Shown piece by piece: positions 43,345 through 51,937 of a stretch of DNA of 64,000 bases (position 1 is the stretch's first letter; each line of letters opens with the position of its first letter). The position numbers were made by a program, and so were the translations under genes. The notes below the pieces were generated by a model. That model was given only the letters and a program-made list of their open reading frames with translations. It was not told the DNA's origin and searched no databases. The stretch is from Helicobacter sp. MIT 00-7814 (GTDB lineage: Bacteria; Campylobacterota; Campylobacteria; Campylobacterales; Helicobacteraceae), in assembly GCF_003364115.1 (NCBI RefSeq), contig NZ_NXLL01000001.1, forward strand, positions 94,287 through 158,286, read 5' to 3'.

Positions 43345-45288
43345 ATGTCCCTTGCCTTGGCATTAAAATACCGCCCAAAAACTTTTGATGATTTAATCGG
43401 ACAACATGCTGTCTCACAAACACTTTCTTTAGCGCTAGATTCTAAGCATATTTCGCATGCGTATCTTTTTAGTGGATTGCGCGGGAGCGGGAAAACAAGC
43501 AGTGCGAGAATCTTCTCACGCTGTTTGCAATGTGAGAATGGACCCACAAGCAAGCCTTGCGGGGAATGTGAAAACTGCAAAGCCGCGCTTGAAGGCAGGC
43601 ATATGGATATCATCGAAATGGACGGCGCATCAAGTCGCAAGATTGAGGATATCCGCGCGCTTATCGAACAGACAAAATACCGCCCGAGTTTTGGCAGGTT
43701 TAAGATTTTTATCATCGATGAGGTGCATATGCTTACGCGCGAGGCATTTAACGCGCTTCTTAAAACACTTGAAGAACCGCCAGAATATGTGAAATTTATC
43801 CTTGCTACCACCGATCCGCTCAAGCTTCCAGCGACCATCCTTAGCCGCACACAGCATTTTCGCTTTAAGCAAATCTCACAACGCCTCGTCGTGGAGCATA
43901 TCGCAAGCATTTTGAATAAAGAAAATGTCTCTTTTGAGCCGCAAGCCCTAGAAATCATCGCGCGTAGTGGCTCTGGGAGCTTGCGCGATACGCTTACTTT
44001 GCTCGATCAAGCCATTATTTTTTGCAAAGGAAATATTGACACAACAAGCGTGACAGATATGCTAGGCGTGGTTGATCCGCAGATTTTTGAAAATCTTTTT
44101 AGCAATCTCTTAAGCACGCCAAGTAATGAAAACACCCTAAGCGCGCAGGTTGAGGAAAGCCTGCAGGTTTTGCAAGAATATGAATGCGAGATGATTTTAG
44201 ATGAAATGATGCTTTTTCTAAAAGATAAGCTTTTGCACCATGATAAGCGTTTCGCGCCCGCAGTGCTTGATAGATTTTTTAGAATCTTAGTGGATTCTAA
44301 GTATCTTTTAACACTTAATACTGATAGCTCGTTTGTGCTGCTTTTGAGCTTGCTAAAAATGCAAGAAGCGCTAAAGATAAAAGATATTGAGTTAATGATT
44401 GAGGATTTGGAAAATGAGATTTTTGGCACAAGTTCGCGCGCGATTTCAAAAGCACAAACGCCACAAATGCCACAAAACGCGCAAACTAACCAAAACACGC
44501 TAGATTCTAAGAATCCTAGCGCAAATAGCACAATTGCAGCCAATGCGGATTTGCAAAATGCCCCAACAGCGCAACCTTTACAAACGCCTCAAAGCACCTC
44601 GCATATTTTGTTTGAAAAGCTCACCCGCGCGATTTATGATAGGAGCTATGATTTGGGCGAGTGCTTTAGCAAAAATGTGTCATTTGTGGATTTTAGCAAT
44701 GATATTTTAAGCTGGGATTCCAAGGCACAGGGGAATGACAAGCAGATTTTGAGCGAAGGCTTTAGCTTTATTAAAAGCAAAATTGCTGAAATTTTTGGCA
44801 CGCAAACAAAGATTATCCAAGTCAAGCAAGAATCCCAAAGCACGCCACAAAACACGCAAGAGGCGCAAGATTCTAACCAACCAAACAACGTTGCAGAATC
44901 TGAAAATCCTAGCAACCAAAAAGCGCCAAATATGGATGCGAGCACGAGCTCGGTAGAGCGGGATTTAACTACGCAAAGCGATGCAATTGATAGGACAGAT
45001 TCTCAAACTAACCAAACAGCGTTGCAGAATCCACAGAATCTTAATAACCAAAAAAATGCCGAGTATGAGCGCGCAACGCAGTGGAGCGGAGGCGAAGCGG
45101 AATTTACTTCCGCGCAGACGATACAATCTAAAGGAATAGAGGCGAAGCGGGATTTATCCCAGCGAGACGATACAATTAATGGAATAAGCACCACCACACA
45201 AAGTGACAAAGACTTTATCATACGAAACAAATCCCTCATTAACGGCATCCACGAGCATTTGGGCTTAAAAGATGTCATCAAATCATAA
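43345..45288 (+). CDS. dnaX: DNA polymerase III gamma/tau subunit with element-derived insert
   Basis: Clamp-loader ATPase. 647 residues from the ATG at 43345 (AAAGGA six bases upstream). Walker A GLRGSGKTSSARI is near residue 42, four zinc cysteines (CLQCENG, CGECENC) near 62-76, DEVHML near 125, and the sensor DPLKLPATILSRTQHF follows. Domain III extends to about residue 360. The C-terminal third is a Q/N/S-rich region; about 100 residues of it (roughly 512-614) are encoded by two full and one partial copy of the dispersed element, read in different frames. A short conserved helical end (KSLINGIHEHLGLKDVIKS) follows. dnaX, tsaE, lptB and rpoN run in one direction. Confidence 0.95.
   Translation: MSLALALKYRPKTFDDLIGQHAVSQTLSLALDSKHISHAYLFSGLRGSGKTSSARIFSRCLQCENGPTSKPCGECENCKAALEGRHMDIIEMDGASSRKIEDIRALIEQTKYRPSFGRFKIFIIDEVHMLTREAFNALLKTLEEPPEYVKFILATTDPLKLPATILSRTQHFRFKQISQRLVVEHIASILNKENVSFEPQALEIIARSGSGSLRDTLTLLDQAIIFCKGNIDTTSVTDMLGVVDPQIFENLFSNLLSTPSNENTLSAQVEESLQVLQEYECEMILDEMMLFLKDKLLHHDKRFAPAVLDRFFRILVDSKYLLTLNTDSSFVLLLSLLKMQEALKIKDIELMIEDLENEIFGTSSRAISKAQTPQMPQNAQTNQNTLDSKNPSANSTIAANADLQNAPTAQPLQTPQSTSHILFEKLTRAIYDRSYDLGECFSKNVSFVDFSNDILSWDSKAQGNDKQILSEGFSFIKSKIAEIFGTQTKIIQVKQESQSTPQNTQEAQDSNQPNNVAESENPSNQKAPNMDASTSSVERDLTTQSDAIDRTDSQTNQTALQNPQNLNNQKNAEYERATQWSGGEAEFTSAQTIQSKGIEAKRDLSQRDDTINGISTTTQSDKDFIIRNKSLINGIHEHLGLKDVIKS
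44878..44997 (+). repeat. Dispersed element, first copy in dnaX
   Basis: Begins CAACCAAACAACGTTGCAGA, almost identical to the copy in the TPR gene and read in the same frame there (QPNNVAES versus QPNNIAES). Its 3' half is more decayed: GAGCGGGATTTAAC keeps one hairpin arm only. Confidence 0.8.
45008..45138 (+). repeat. Dispersed element, second copy in dnaX
   Basis: Begins CTAACCAAACAGCGTTGCAG and ends TCTAAAGGAATA. It is about 130 bp and keeps the GCGGAA/TTCCGC hairpin. It is read one frame away from the first copy (NQTALQNP instead of QPNNVAES). Confidence 0.85.
45139..45186 (+). repeat. Dispersed element, partial third copy in dnaX
   Basis: Only the 3' end is present: GAGGCGAAGCGGG through AATGGAATA, directly abutting the previous copy. 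The hairpin is GGGAT/ATCCC. This suggests tandem duplication of the element's end. Confidence 0.75.
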
Positions 45289-45297
45289 GGAGCAATC

Positions 45298-45726
45298 ATG
45301 CAAGAGAGCATTTTCACACTTTCAGAAGAGAATCTAAGCGCGCTGTGCGAGGCTTTGGGTGCGTTAGAAAAAGAGCATAAACATATTTTTTTCCTTCTTA
45401 ATGGTGATTTAGGAAGCGGGAAAACCACGCTAGTAAAGGAGTTTGTGCGCCATAGTTTGGGGGTTGAAGGCGTGAGTTCGCCCACCTTTAGCCTTTCGCA
45501 AGATTATGAAGACAAGGTGTTTCATTATGATTTTTATCAAAAAGAATTTAATCAGCTTTTAGAGCTGGGCTTTATCGAGCTTTTTGAGCGCGAGGGCGTG
45601 CATTTCATTGAATGGGCAAATCCGCGCATTAAAGCGCTTTTGAAAAAATGCAATTTTCTTGTGTATGAAGTGGCGATTACGCCGCTAGATTCTCACCAAA
45701 GGGAGTATAAAATAATCCATGAATAA
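45298..45726 (+). CDS. tsaE: tRNA threonylcarbamoyladenosine synthesis ATPase TsaE
   Basis: ATPase partner in making t6A37 on ANN-decoding tRNAs. 142 residues. Walker [16 protein letters not shown] lies near residue 40, then [15 protein letters not shown]-type FHYDFYQ, and HFIEWANPR, all family hallmarks. AAGGAG precedes the ATG. It overlaps lptB by eight bases. Confidence 0.94.
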   Translation: MQESIFTLSEENLSALCEALGALEKEHKHIFFLLNGDLGSGKTTLVKEFVRHSLGVEGVSSPTFSLSQDYEDKVFHYDFYQKEFNQLLELGFIELFEREGVHFIEWANPRIKALLKKCNFLVYEVAITPLDSHQREYKIIHE

Positions 45727-46441
45727 GCTAGAAGCGCGCAACCTAAGCAAGCAAATCAAAAAAACAAAAATCGTTAATGATGTCTCTGTGAGTGTCAGTA
45801 GTGGCGAAGTGGTGGGCTTGCTAGGACCAAATGGCGCGGGGAAAACGACGACTTTTTATATGATTTGCGGGCTTTTGCACCCAAGCTCTGGCGCGGTGTT
45901 TTTAAACGGGCATAATATCACAAGCCTGCCCTTGCATGCGCGCTCAAATATGGGTATAGGCTACCTTCCGCAAGAATCTAGCATTTTTAAGGATTTGAGC
46001 GTGGAGCAAAATTTGATGCTTTCCGCCGAAGCAAGTATAAAAAGTGCGCGCGAGCGCAAAATCCGCATTGAAAAAATGCTTGAGGAATTTAACATCGAGC
46101 CTATCCGTGCGCGCAAAGGCGTGAGCCTTAGCGGTGGGGAACGCAGAAGGGTAGAAATCGCACGCGCGCTAGTGAAAAATCCAAAGTTTGTATTGCTTGA
46201 TGAACCCTTTGCCGGCGTGGATCCAAAGGCGGTGATGGATATACAAAATATCATTTTAAAGCTCATTGAGCTTGATATCGGCGTGCTTATCACCGATCAC
46301 AATGTCCGCGAGACGCTTTCTGTCTGTCATCGATCCTATGTCATCAAAAGTGGCTCACTGCTAGCAAGCGGGAATGCAGAGGAAATCTACCAAAATGCGC
46401 TGGTGAGAAAATACTACTTAGGCGAGCATTTCAAAGCATGA
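45719..46441 (+). CDS. lptB: LPS export ATPase LptB
   Basis: ATP-binding subunit of the LptB2FG transporter that extracts lipopolysaccharide. 240 residues. Walker [14 protein letters not shown], signature [17 protein letters not shown], Walker [14 protein letters not shown] and the switch His in ITDHNVRE are intact; GVDPKAV and DHNVRETL are characteristic of LptB. Overlaps tsaE at its start and rpoN by four bases at its end. Confidence 0.95.
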   Translation: MNKLEARNLSKQIKKTKIVNDVSVSVSSGEVVGLLGPNGAGKTTTFYMICGLLHPSSGAVFLNGHNITSLPLHARSNMGIGYLPQESSIFKDLSVEQNLMLSAEASIKSARERKIRIEKMLEEFNIEPIRARKGVSLSGGERRRVEIARALVKNPKFVLLDEPFAGVDPKAVMDIQNIILKLIELDIGVLITDHNVRETLSVCHRSYVIKSGSLLASGNAEEIYQNALVRKYYLGEHFKA

Positions 46442-47796
46442 GCGTAGCATCCAAACTCCGAACCAATATCGCCATAAAACCGCGCCTCTCGGCTACGCTC
46501 AAAAACTGGCTGCCGATTTTGCAAAGTGGCGCAGGCGAAATTGAAGAGGTGCTAAGCACCTTTGTGGAGGAAAATCCCTATGTTGAGATTCAATCTAAAC
46601 GCACGCAAAGCCTTTCAAAGCCAAAGACAGCCACGCTTAAAAACTCTGTGAGTGACAAGATAGAATCTCTAAGCGTCAATGATGAAGATTTATATGAAAA
46701 ATTGCTCGATCAAATCACGCCTTCGCTCTTCCCCACAAAAACCTCGCAAAAAATCGCGCACTGCGTAATTGAAAACATTAACGAAGATGGCTTTTTAGAT
46801 TCTGACATTGCGCTTTTGGCGGATGAAATCGAAGTGAGCGTGGAAGAGTTTGAGCGCGTGAGGAAGCGCTTTTTTATGCTTGAGCCTTGCGGTGTTGGGG
46901 CGAAAGATTCAAAAGAGGCGTTTTATTTCCAGCTCCAAGAAAGCGACTTAGATGACGCGCAATATGAACTAGGCGTGCAAATTATTGAGAATCTTAGCAA
47001 CCATTCCGCATACAAAAAAAATCCGCATTATGAAAAAGTTATGCAAACAATTAAGCTTTTTAAAAACCCGCCCACAGGGGAATTTAGCGCAAAGATTCCA
47101 GAAATTATCCCAGATATTTTTATTTTTGAGCGCTTGAAAGAGGACTCGCTTACCCCCACTTATGAGCTTGAGGTGCGTATAAATGATGCGTATTATCCAA
47201 ATATCATAATCGAGGGCTTGCCAAAAAATCCCAAAAACGCGCCAGAATCTAAAAAAGATTTGCAAGATTCCGCGCGACTTGAAGCCAAACTTGAAGCCCA
47301 AAAGCAAGCTCAAGACTTCACAAAAGCAAAGATAAAAGAGGCAAAGGACTTAGTCGATGCGCTTGATATGCGTAAGGCGACGATTCTAAAAATCGCGTTA
47401 AGCTTACGCGAAAATCAGTATAATTTTTTTATGGGTGGCGAGATCACGCCAATGAAGCTTAAAGACATCGCGCAAGATTTGGGTTATGCGCCTAGCACGA
47501 TTTCGCGTGCCATCGCTAATAAATACCTAGAATGCGACAGGGGCATTTTCCCAATTAAGAGCTTTTTTACCGCGGCAATTGATGGAGACACTTCAAACGC
47601 CTCAATTAAGGACTTTATACTAGGTCTAGTCAAAAATGAGGACAAGAAAAAACCGCTTTCGGATTTGAAGATTCTAAAAAGTGTGGAGGAGAAATTTAGC
47701 ATCAAAATGGTGCGTCGCACAATCACAAAATACCGCCAGCAGCTAAATATCGCAAGCTCGAGTGAAAGAAAAAAACTTTATGAAATGAGTATGTAA
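46438..47796 (+). CDS. rpoN: RNA polymerase sigma-54 factor
   Basis: Directs transcription from -24/-12 promoters; in Helicobacter it controls the middle flagellar genes. 452 residues. Region I ([22 protein letters not shown]) is near residue 20, core-binding helices follow, then the DNA-binding [27 protein letters not shown] and the RpoN box in [15 protein letters not shown] near the end. An insert of about 30 residues ([15 protein letters not shown]...) breaks the core-binding domain. Starts inside lptB (ATGA overlap). Confidence 0.95.
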   Translation: MSVASKLRTNIAIKPRLSATLKNWLPILQSGAGEIEEVLSTFVEENPYVEIQSKRTQSLSKPKTATLKNSVSDKIESLSVNDEDLYEKLLDQITPSLFPTKTSQKIAHCVIENINEDGFLDSDIALLADEIEVSVEEFERVRKRFFMLEPCGVGAKDSKEAFYFQLQESDLDDAQYELGVQIIENLSNHSAYKKNPHYEKVMQTIKLFKNPPTGEFSAKIPEIIPDIFIFERLKEDSLTPTYELEVRINDAYYPNIIIEGLPKNPKNAPESKKDLQDSARLEAKLEAQKQAQDFTKAKIKEAKDLVDALDMRKATILKIALSLRENQYNFFMGGEITPMKLKDIAQDLGYAPSTISRAIANKYLECDRGIFPIKSFFTAAIDGDTSNASIKDFILGLVKNEDKKKPLSDLKILKSVEEKFSIKMVRRTITKYRQQLNIASSSERKKLYEMSM

Positions 47797-48899
47797 TGTA
47801 TCATCTAAATTATTTTGCAAATTTCCCGCAAAATGCGCGCGCGATGGAGATTTTGAGCGCACAAAGATTCCCAAACGCAAATCCTTTCAATTCAGAATCT
47901 AGCGCGCAAAAAAGCCATTTTTTAAAGCTTCTTTCAACTCTTTTTGAAAAAGAAAATATTGCCTTTTTCCCTTGCACGCAAGAGGCGTATTTTTGGCTTT
48001 TCACACATTTAGGGTTTGCAAACTGCGCGCTAATGCCAAGCTTTTCGCATTCTGCTTTTAAGGCTTTTCAATTAGCAAAAAATCTTAGCAAAATCCCAAT
48101 TGCGCACTATGAGGAGTTTTTGCAAAACACGACGCAGAAATTTCTTTTTTTACCAGCGATTAACGAAGATCTTTTAAGCTACAATAATTTGCGTGCCTTG
48201 CGTGAGTTTGTGGATTCTAAAAAAGAATCTTTTTTATTTGTTGAGATTTCTACTTTGTTGCAAAATGGGGATTTTAGCGCGCTAAAAAGCTTAAAAAATC
48301 CGCGCATAGCGTATATTGTGGATTTGCAAAAGTTAGGTTTTATGCGAGGGTGCGGATTTATCGCGCATTCTATGGATTCTAATTTTTTAGAATCCATAGG
48401 GGAATCTTTAGAATCTTTTAGCGCGGGTTTAAACTTTATTGCGCCAAATGGCATTTTTGCATGTGCGTGGGAATGCGTGCGCGCAGTGAAAGAAAATGAA
48501 GCGTTGCAAAACTACTGCGCGCAAAAGCATAATGCTTTCTTTTTTGAGCGCTTGAAAACACATGCAGATTCCCTAGAGCAAGGACTTTCAAGCCAAATTG
48601 AACTTTTTGCACCTTTAGAATCCACCCCGCCAAATGCGCTTGCCCTGCGCCTGCGAGGGATTAAAGCGCGCGCGTTAGCACAGAGTTTGCTTATACAAAA
48701 AGTTGAAGTCATCAACGGACAAGACTGCATGCTAGGGAATTTTAGCCCCTCGTTTGTACTAAAAGAAATGGGCTACAAAGATGAGGAATGCAGAGAGCTT
48801 TTAAGTATTAGCTTTGTATTTTTGGATTCTGCCTCGCTTGATGAGGTGGCAAAACGCATTGCACAAGCCTTTTTCACGCTAAAAAAACTTAGAATCTAA
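47796..48899 (+). CDS. Degenerate NifS-like PLP protein
   Basis: 367 residues weakly resembling cysteine desulfurases (aminotransferase class V). A candidate PLP lysine lies in VDLQKLGFMRGCGFIA near residue 182. The C-terminal VEVINGQDCMLGNFSPSFVLKEMG matches the desulfurase loop shape but not its sequence. The usual histidine-rich N-terminal motifs are poor, so activity is uncertain. It starts on the last base of the rpoN stop codon (TAATG) and so is translationally coupled. A 13-bp perfect stem-loop lies within it at 48370-48399. Confidence 0.6.
   Translation: MYHLNYFANFPQNARAMEILSAQRFPNANPFNSESSAQKSHFLKLLSTLFEKENIAFFPCTQEAYFWLFTHLGFANCALMPSFSHSAFKAFQLAKNLSKIPIAHYEEFLQNTTQKFLFLPAINEDLLSYNNLRALREFVDSKKESFLFVEISTLLQNGDFSALKSLKNPRIAYIVDLQKLGFMRGCGFIAHSMDSNFLESIGESLESFSAGLNFIAPNGIFACAWECVRAVKENEALQNYCAQKHNAFFFERLKTHADSLEQGLSSQIELFAPLESTPPNALALRLRGIKARALAQSLLIQKVEVINGQDCMLGNFSPSFVLKEMGYKDEECRELLSISFVFLDSASLDEVAKRIAQAFFTLKKLRI
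48370..48399. repeat. Perfect 13-bp stem-loop inside a coding region
   Basis: CTATGGATTCTAA and TTAGAATCCATAG pair without mismatch around a TTTT loop. Each arm holds the enriched GATTCT hexamer. It codes for SMDSNFLESIG within the NifS-like gene. Confidence 0.85.
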
Positions 48900-48962
48900 T
48901 CTCTAAGAATCTAGCGTAAGCTAATTTCACTTTTGCACAAATTCTTTTCATTTTAGGACACC

Positions 48963-49673
48963 ATGTTAAAATTATTTTTTCTCCTTTTTTGTGGCGCGCT
49001 GTGTTTGCTCACACCCGCCTATGCGCAAAAATCCCCTAAAAAAACACAACAAAATCTTACAAATTTTTCAACTGAAACTTCAGAAAATATAGAGTTAAAA
49101 CTGCAAGAACCAAAAGATTTGCAAGATGAAACCACAGCGCAAGAAAGCCCCAAAAAGCCCTTTGGGATTAAGGTTGATGGTGGCACGAGCGCTGGATATT
49201 CCGAGCTTGAGCTTAATCAAAAAACCTTTCAAGAAAACGAAATTGAATCTGGACTTTGGCGCGCGGGGCTTGGCTATGATGTGTTTTATGAGTTTTACCC
49301 CATTGATCGTATTGTGATAAATCTTTTCTTTGGTTCAAGCATTGAAATCACGCAATACCGCACAGGCGGGAAAGTCAAAGCCTACAATGATGGAATCCAC
49401 AACGAAGACAACGCCTATGATTGGGGTGGGAGATTCTATGCTGGCTCGCAGGTGAGCCATATTGGCGTAGTGATTAGAATCTATGAAAACCACAAGCTTT
49501 CCATTATCCTAAGGCGCGCATTTTTGACAGATTTTAGACTTGGAAGCTATGGCTTGCCATTTTCAAATAATCCTTGGGTTTCCTCGCAAAATGTCCAAAT
49601 CTCAGGAAGCGATATGAGCACGCGCGCGATAAATAACACGCAGATTCTTGTAAGCTACAGCTTGTATTTTTAG
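48963..49673 (+). CDS. Predicted outer-membrane protein, small barrel
   Basis: 236 residues. A signal peptide (LFFLLFCGALCLLTPAYA) is followed by a polar K/Q/E/T-rich linker of about 50 residues, then a beta-rich domain with amphipathic strands such as GLWRAGLGYDVFYEFYP and DWGGRFYAGSQVSHIGVVIRIYE. It ends ILVSYSLYF with a terminal Phe. No named family is recognised. Its stop overlaps the stop of the opposing gene by four bases. Confidence 0.7.
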   Translation: MLKLFFLLFCGALCLLTPAYAQKSPKKTQQNLTNFSTETSENIELKLQEPKDLQDETTAQESPKKPFGIKVDGGTSAGYSELELNQKTFQENEIESGLWRAGLGYDVFYEFYPIDRIVINLFFGSSIEITQYRTGGKVKAYNDGIHNEDNAYDWGGRFYAGSQVSHIGVVIRIYENHKLSIILRRAFLTDFRLGSYGLPFSNNPWVSSQNVQISGSDMSTRAINNTQILVSYSLYF

Positions 49674-50149
49674 GTGCTGTATTTTTCTTGGAAGCGTAGG
49701 ATTCTCTCTCCTGCGGCGTTAAGAATGTATTGCTCGTCGTATTTTTCTTGCAAGCGGGTTTCAAAGATTTTCAAAAGATGGCTAAATTCTGGCGTGCTGT
49801 AAATATCAATCACAATGCTATAAAGCTGGATATCTTGCAATAAAATATCAAAAATTTTCACGCGATCTTGCAAATAGAGCTTTTCATCTTGTGCATACTC
49901 AAGCACGCGCAGGGTGATTCTATCCATGATACGCGGAAGGGCGTAGAGATTTGGTTTGAGATACTCGCTTAGTGCTTCGTTTGCGCGAGAGAGCAAAATA
50001 TCAACATGAATCTTATCCGCATACACCACGCATGGGATTATGGCGATGATTCTATCGATATTTAGCCCCAAAGCGCGCGTCTCCCATTTAATGAGAAATT
50101 TTTCCATAAAACTAAAATGTCGTTGCTTTAAAGTTGTATTTTTATGCAT
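49670..50149 (-). CDS. Conserved-looking hypothetical protein
   Basis: 159 residues, soluble, mostly helical, with no signal peptide. Segments such as LLSRANEALSEYLKPNLYALPRIMDRI and FSHLLKIFETRLQEKYDEQYIL suggest a helical bundle. I do not recognise the family. AAGGG lies seven bases before the ATG at 50149; a shorter start at 50107 is possible. It is divergent from the chemoreceptor gene. Confidence 0.55.
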   Translation of the reverse strand: MHKNTTLKQRHFSFMEKFLIKWETRALGLNIDRIIAIIPCVVYADKIHVDILLSRANEALSEYLKPNLYALPRIMDRITLRVLEYAQDEKLYLQDRVKIFDILLQDIQLYSIVIDIYSTPEFSHLLKIFETRLQEKYDEQYILNAAGERILRFQEKYST

Positions 50150-50253
50150 TTTTCAGCCCTTAGGTTTTATGATTTGAAGTTTTAATGTTCCTACAAAAAT
50201 CAATATTGTAAAATGTTTTGGCTTAAAAGTTGAAACAACAAAGGTTGCGCGCT

Positions 50254-51846
50254 ATGCTAAAGACTATCCGTTCTAAGATTATCGTAATGATTGTGGCATT
50301 TTTGGTAGTGCTACTGGCAATGGTGTATGTGCATCTGCAAAATGGTTTTAGCACCATTGCAAAGAGTAATTCCACAAGCGAGCTTCAAAAACTCAACGCT
50401 ATGCTTTTTGAAGGTTTAAAAATCGCTATGAATACAGGCGATCCTGAAGTGATTAATACCTTTATAGAAGGCTCAAAGCATGTGGAAGGCATCGCGGGGC
50501 TGGCGATTTTTCCTGCGGATTCTGTGATTGAGCTTATGGGAATGGAAAATCCGCACAAATCAGATGAAGCCGAGGTGCTAGAAGTTTTTGCAAATAAGAC
50601 GCAGAGTTTGCGCCCCTATACGCAAGCTCAAGATTCTGGCTACATTATGATAAAGCCAATTTTAGCGCTTGAAAGCTGTCTAGATTGCCATGTCAATGTC
50701 AAAGAAGGCGATGTGCTAGGCGTGGCAAAAATCCAAATTTCTAACAAAACGCTTATGCAATATTTAGAATCTGTGCAGTTTGATATCGTGCTGTGGGTGG
50801 TTGGGCTAGGATTTATAGCGCTTTTGGGATTGCTCTTTTTCTTTAATCGCTTTGTTTTTTATCCAATTAATAACCTCACTCAAGTGGCAAAAGATCTTTC
50901 CCAAGGCGATGGCGATCTCACAAAGCGCCTCCCGATTAAAAATAACGATGAGATTGCCAAAGCAAGCGGGTATATTAATGATTTTATTTCTAAAATTAGC
51001 AATACCATCGCAAGTACAAAATCTTCAAGTCATCAAAATATCGATCAAGCAAACAAGCTCGCCAATGCCTCTGAAGAGATAAACACGCGCATTGAAAAAA
51101 GCGTAGAAGTCGTGCATACAAGCGCAGAGCTAGGTAAAAATATCGAGCTTATTTTAAATAACTCTATCGATCTTGTGCAGCAAAGTGCTACAGAAGTAAG
51201 AGAATCTTCCAAACAGCTTCTGCACACACGCGATATGCTTTCAAAAATGGTGCAAAGCCTGCAAGAAAATATCAGTGCCGAGCATGAAATCGCCCAGCAC
51301 CTCGCCCAAAGCGCGCAAGAAACTACGCGTATAAAAGATGTGCTTACAATCATCGCAGATATCGCAGATCAAACAAGCTTGCTAGCGCTTAATGCCAATA
51401 TCGAAGCAGCGCGCGCAGGCGAAAGTGGCAGAGGCTTTGCGGTGGTGGCTGATGAAGTGAGAAAATTAGCCGAAAGAACGCAAAAAGGCTTAAGTGAAAT
51501 TAATGTCGTTGTCAATGCTGTCGTGCAGTCAATAAGTGATGCAAATATCGCAATGAGCGAAAATGTGGAAAATATCTCCAGCATGACTGATGTCTCAAAA
51601 GAAAGCACAGAAGTGCTAGAACACAGCGTGCAGTCGCTCAAAGACGCCGTGCAAGCCTCCGCGTTAAGCTTGCAAAAAACAAATGAGCTTTTTGATGCTG
51701 TCAAGGCGATTTTAACGCAAGTAAGCGAGGTAGAAAGCCTCACCAACCAAAACAGCCAAAGCGTGCGCACTATCAACAACATATCCCACGACATCGCCAC
51801 AAAAGCAAAAGAGCTCAACTCGCAATTAGATTCTTTTAAATGCTAG
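50254..51846 (+). CDS. Chemoreceptor with a periplasmic haem-c motif
   Basis: Methyl-accepting chemotaxis protein, 530 residues. Helix 1 at about 8-28, a periplasmic sensor of about 145 residues, helix 2 at about 175-200, a HAMP domain to about 250, then the signalling coil with the hairpin tip [35 protein letters not shown] near residues 376-410. The sensor contains CLDCH near residue 142, a CXXCH haem-attachment site followed by [14 protein letters not shown], the pattern of haem-binding sensor domains of the DUF3365 type. It may sense redox state, oxygen or NO. AAAGG precedes the ATG at 50254. Confidence 0.88.
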   Translation: MLKTIRSKIIVMIVAFLVVLLAMVYVHLQNGFSTIAKSNSTSELQKLNAMLFEGLKIAMNTGDPEVINTFIEGSKHVEGIAGLAIFPADSVIELMGMENPHKSDEAEVLEVFANKTQSLRPYTQAQDSGYIMIKPILALESCLDCHVNVKEGDVLGVAKIQISNKTLMQYLESVQFDIVLWVVGLGFIALLGLLFFFNRFVFYPINNLTQVAKDLSQGDGDLTKRLPIKNNDEIAKASGYINDFISKISNTIASTKSSSHQNIDQANKLANASEEINTRIEKSVEVVHTSAELGKNIELILNNSIDLVQQSATEVRESSKQLLHTRDMLSKMVQSLQENISAEHEIAQHLAQSAQETTRIKDVLTIIADIADQTSLLALNANIEAARAGESGRGFAVVADEVRKLAERTQKGLSEINVVVNAVVQSISDANIAMSENVENISSMTDVSKESTEVLEHSVQSLKDAVQASALSLQKTNELFDAVKAILTQVSEVESLTNQNSQSVRTINNISHDIATKAKELNSQLDSFKC

Positions 51847-51889
51847 GAATTGCTTAGTTGCTTTTCTAGCAATATTTAAACTTTCCTTG

Positions 51890-51895
51890 TATTAT
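51890..51895 (+). promoter_or_regulatory. Predicted -10 (TATTAT) of the aas fusion gene
   Basis: TATTAT is followed at once by GCGCGCC, about 42 bases before the start codon. Confidence 0.4.
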
Positions 51896-51937
51896 GCGCG
51901 CCTATTTTAGAAATTAACGCCTAAAACAAGGATTGCA

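Noticed and set aside
43311..43958. A 215-codon open frame antisense to dnaX
   Set aside because: It mirrors the ATPase core of dnaX; the composition is Ser/Cys-rich and no family motif is present.
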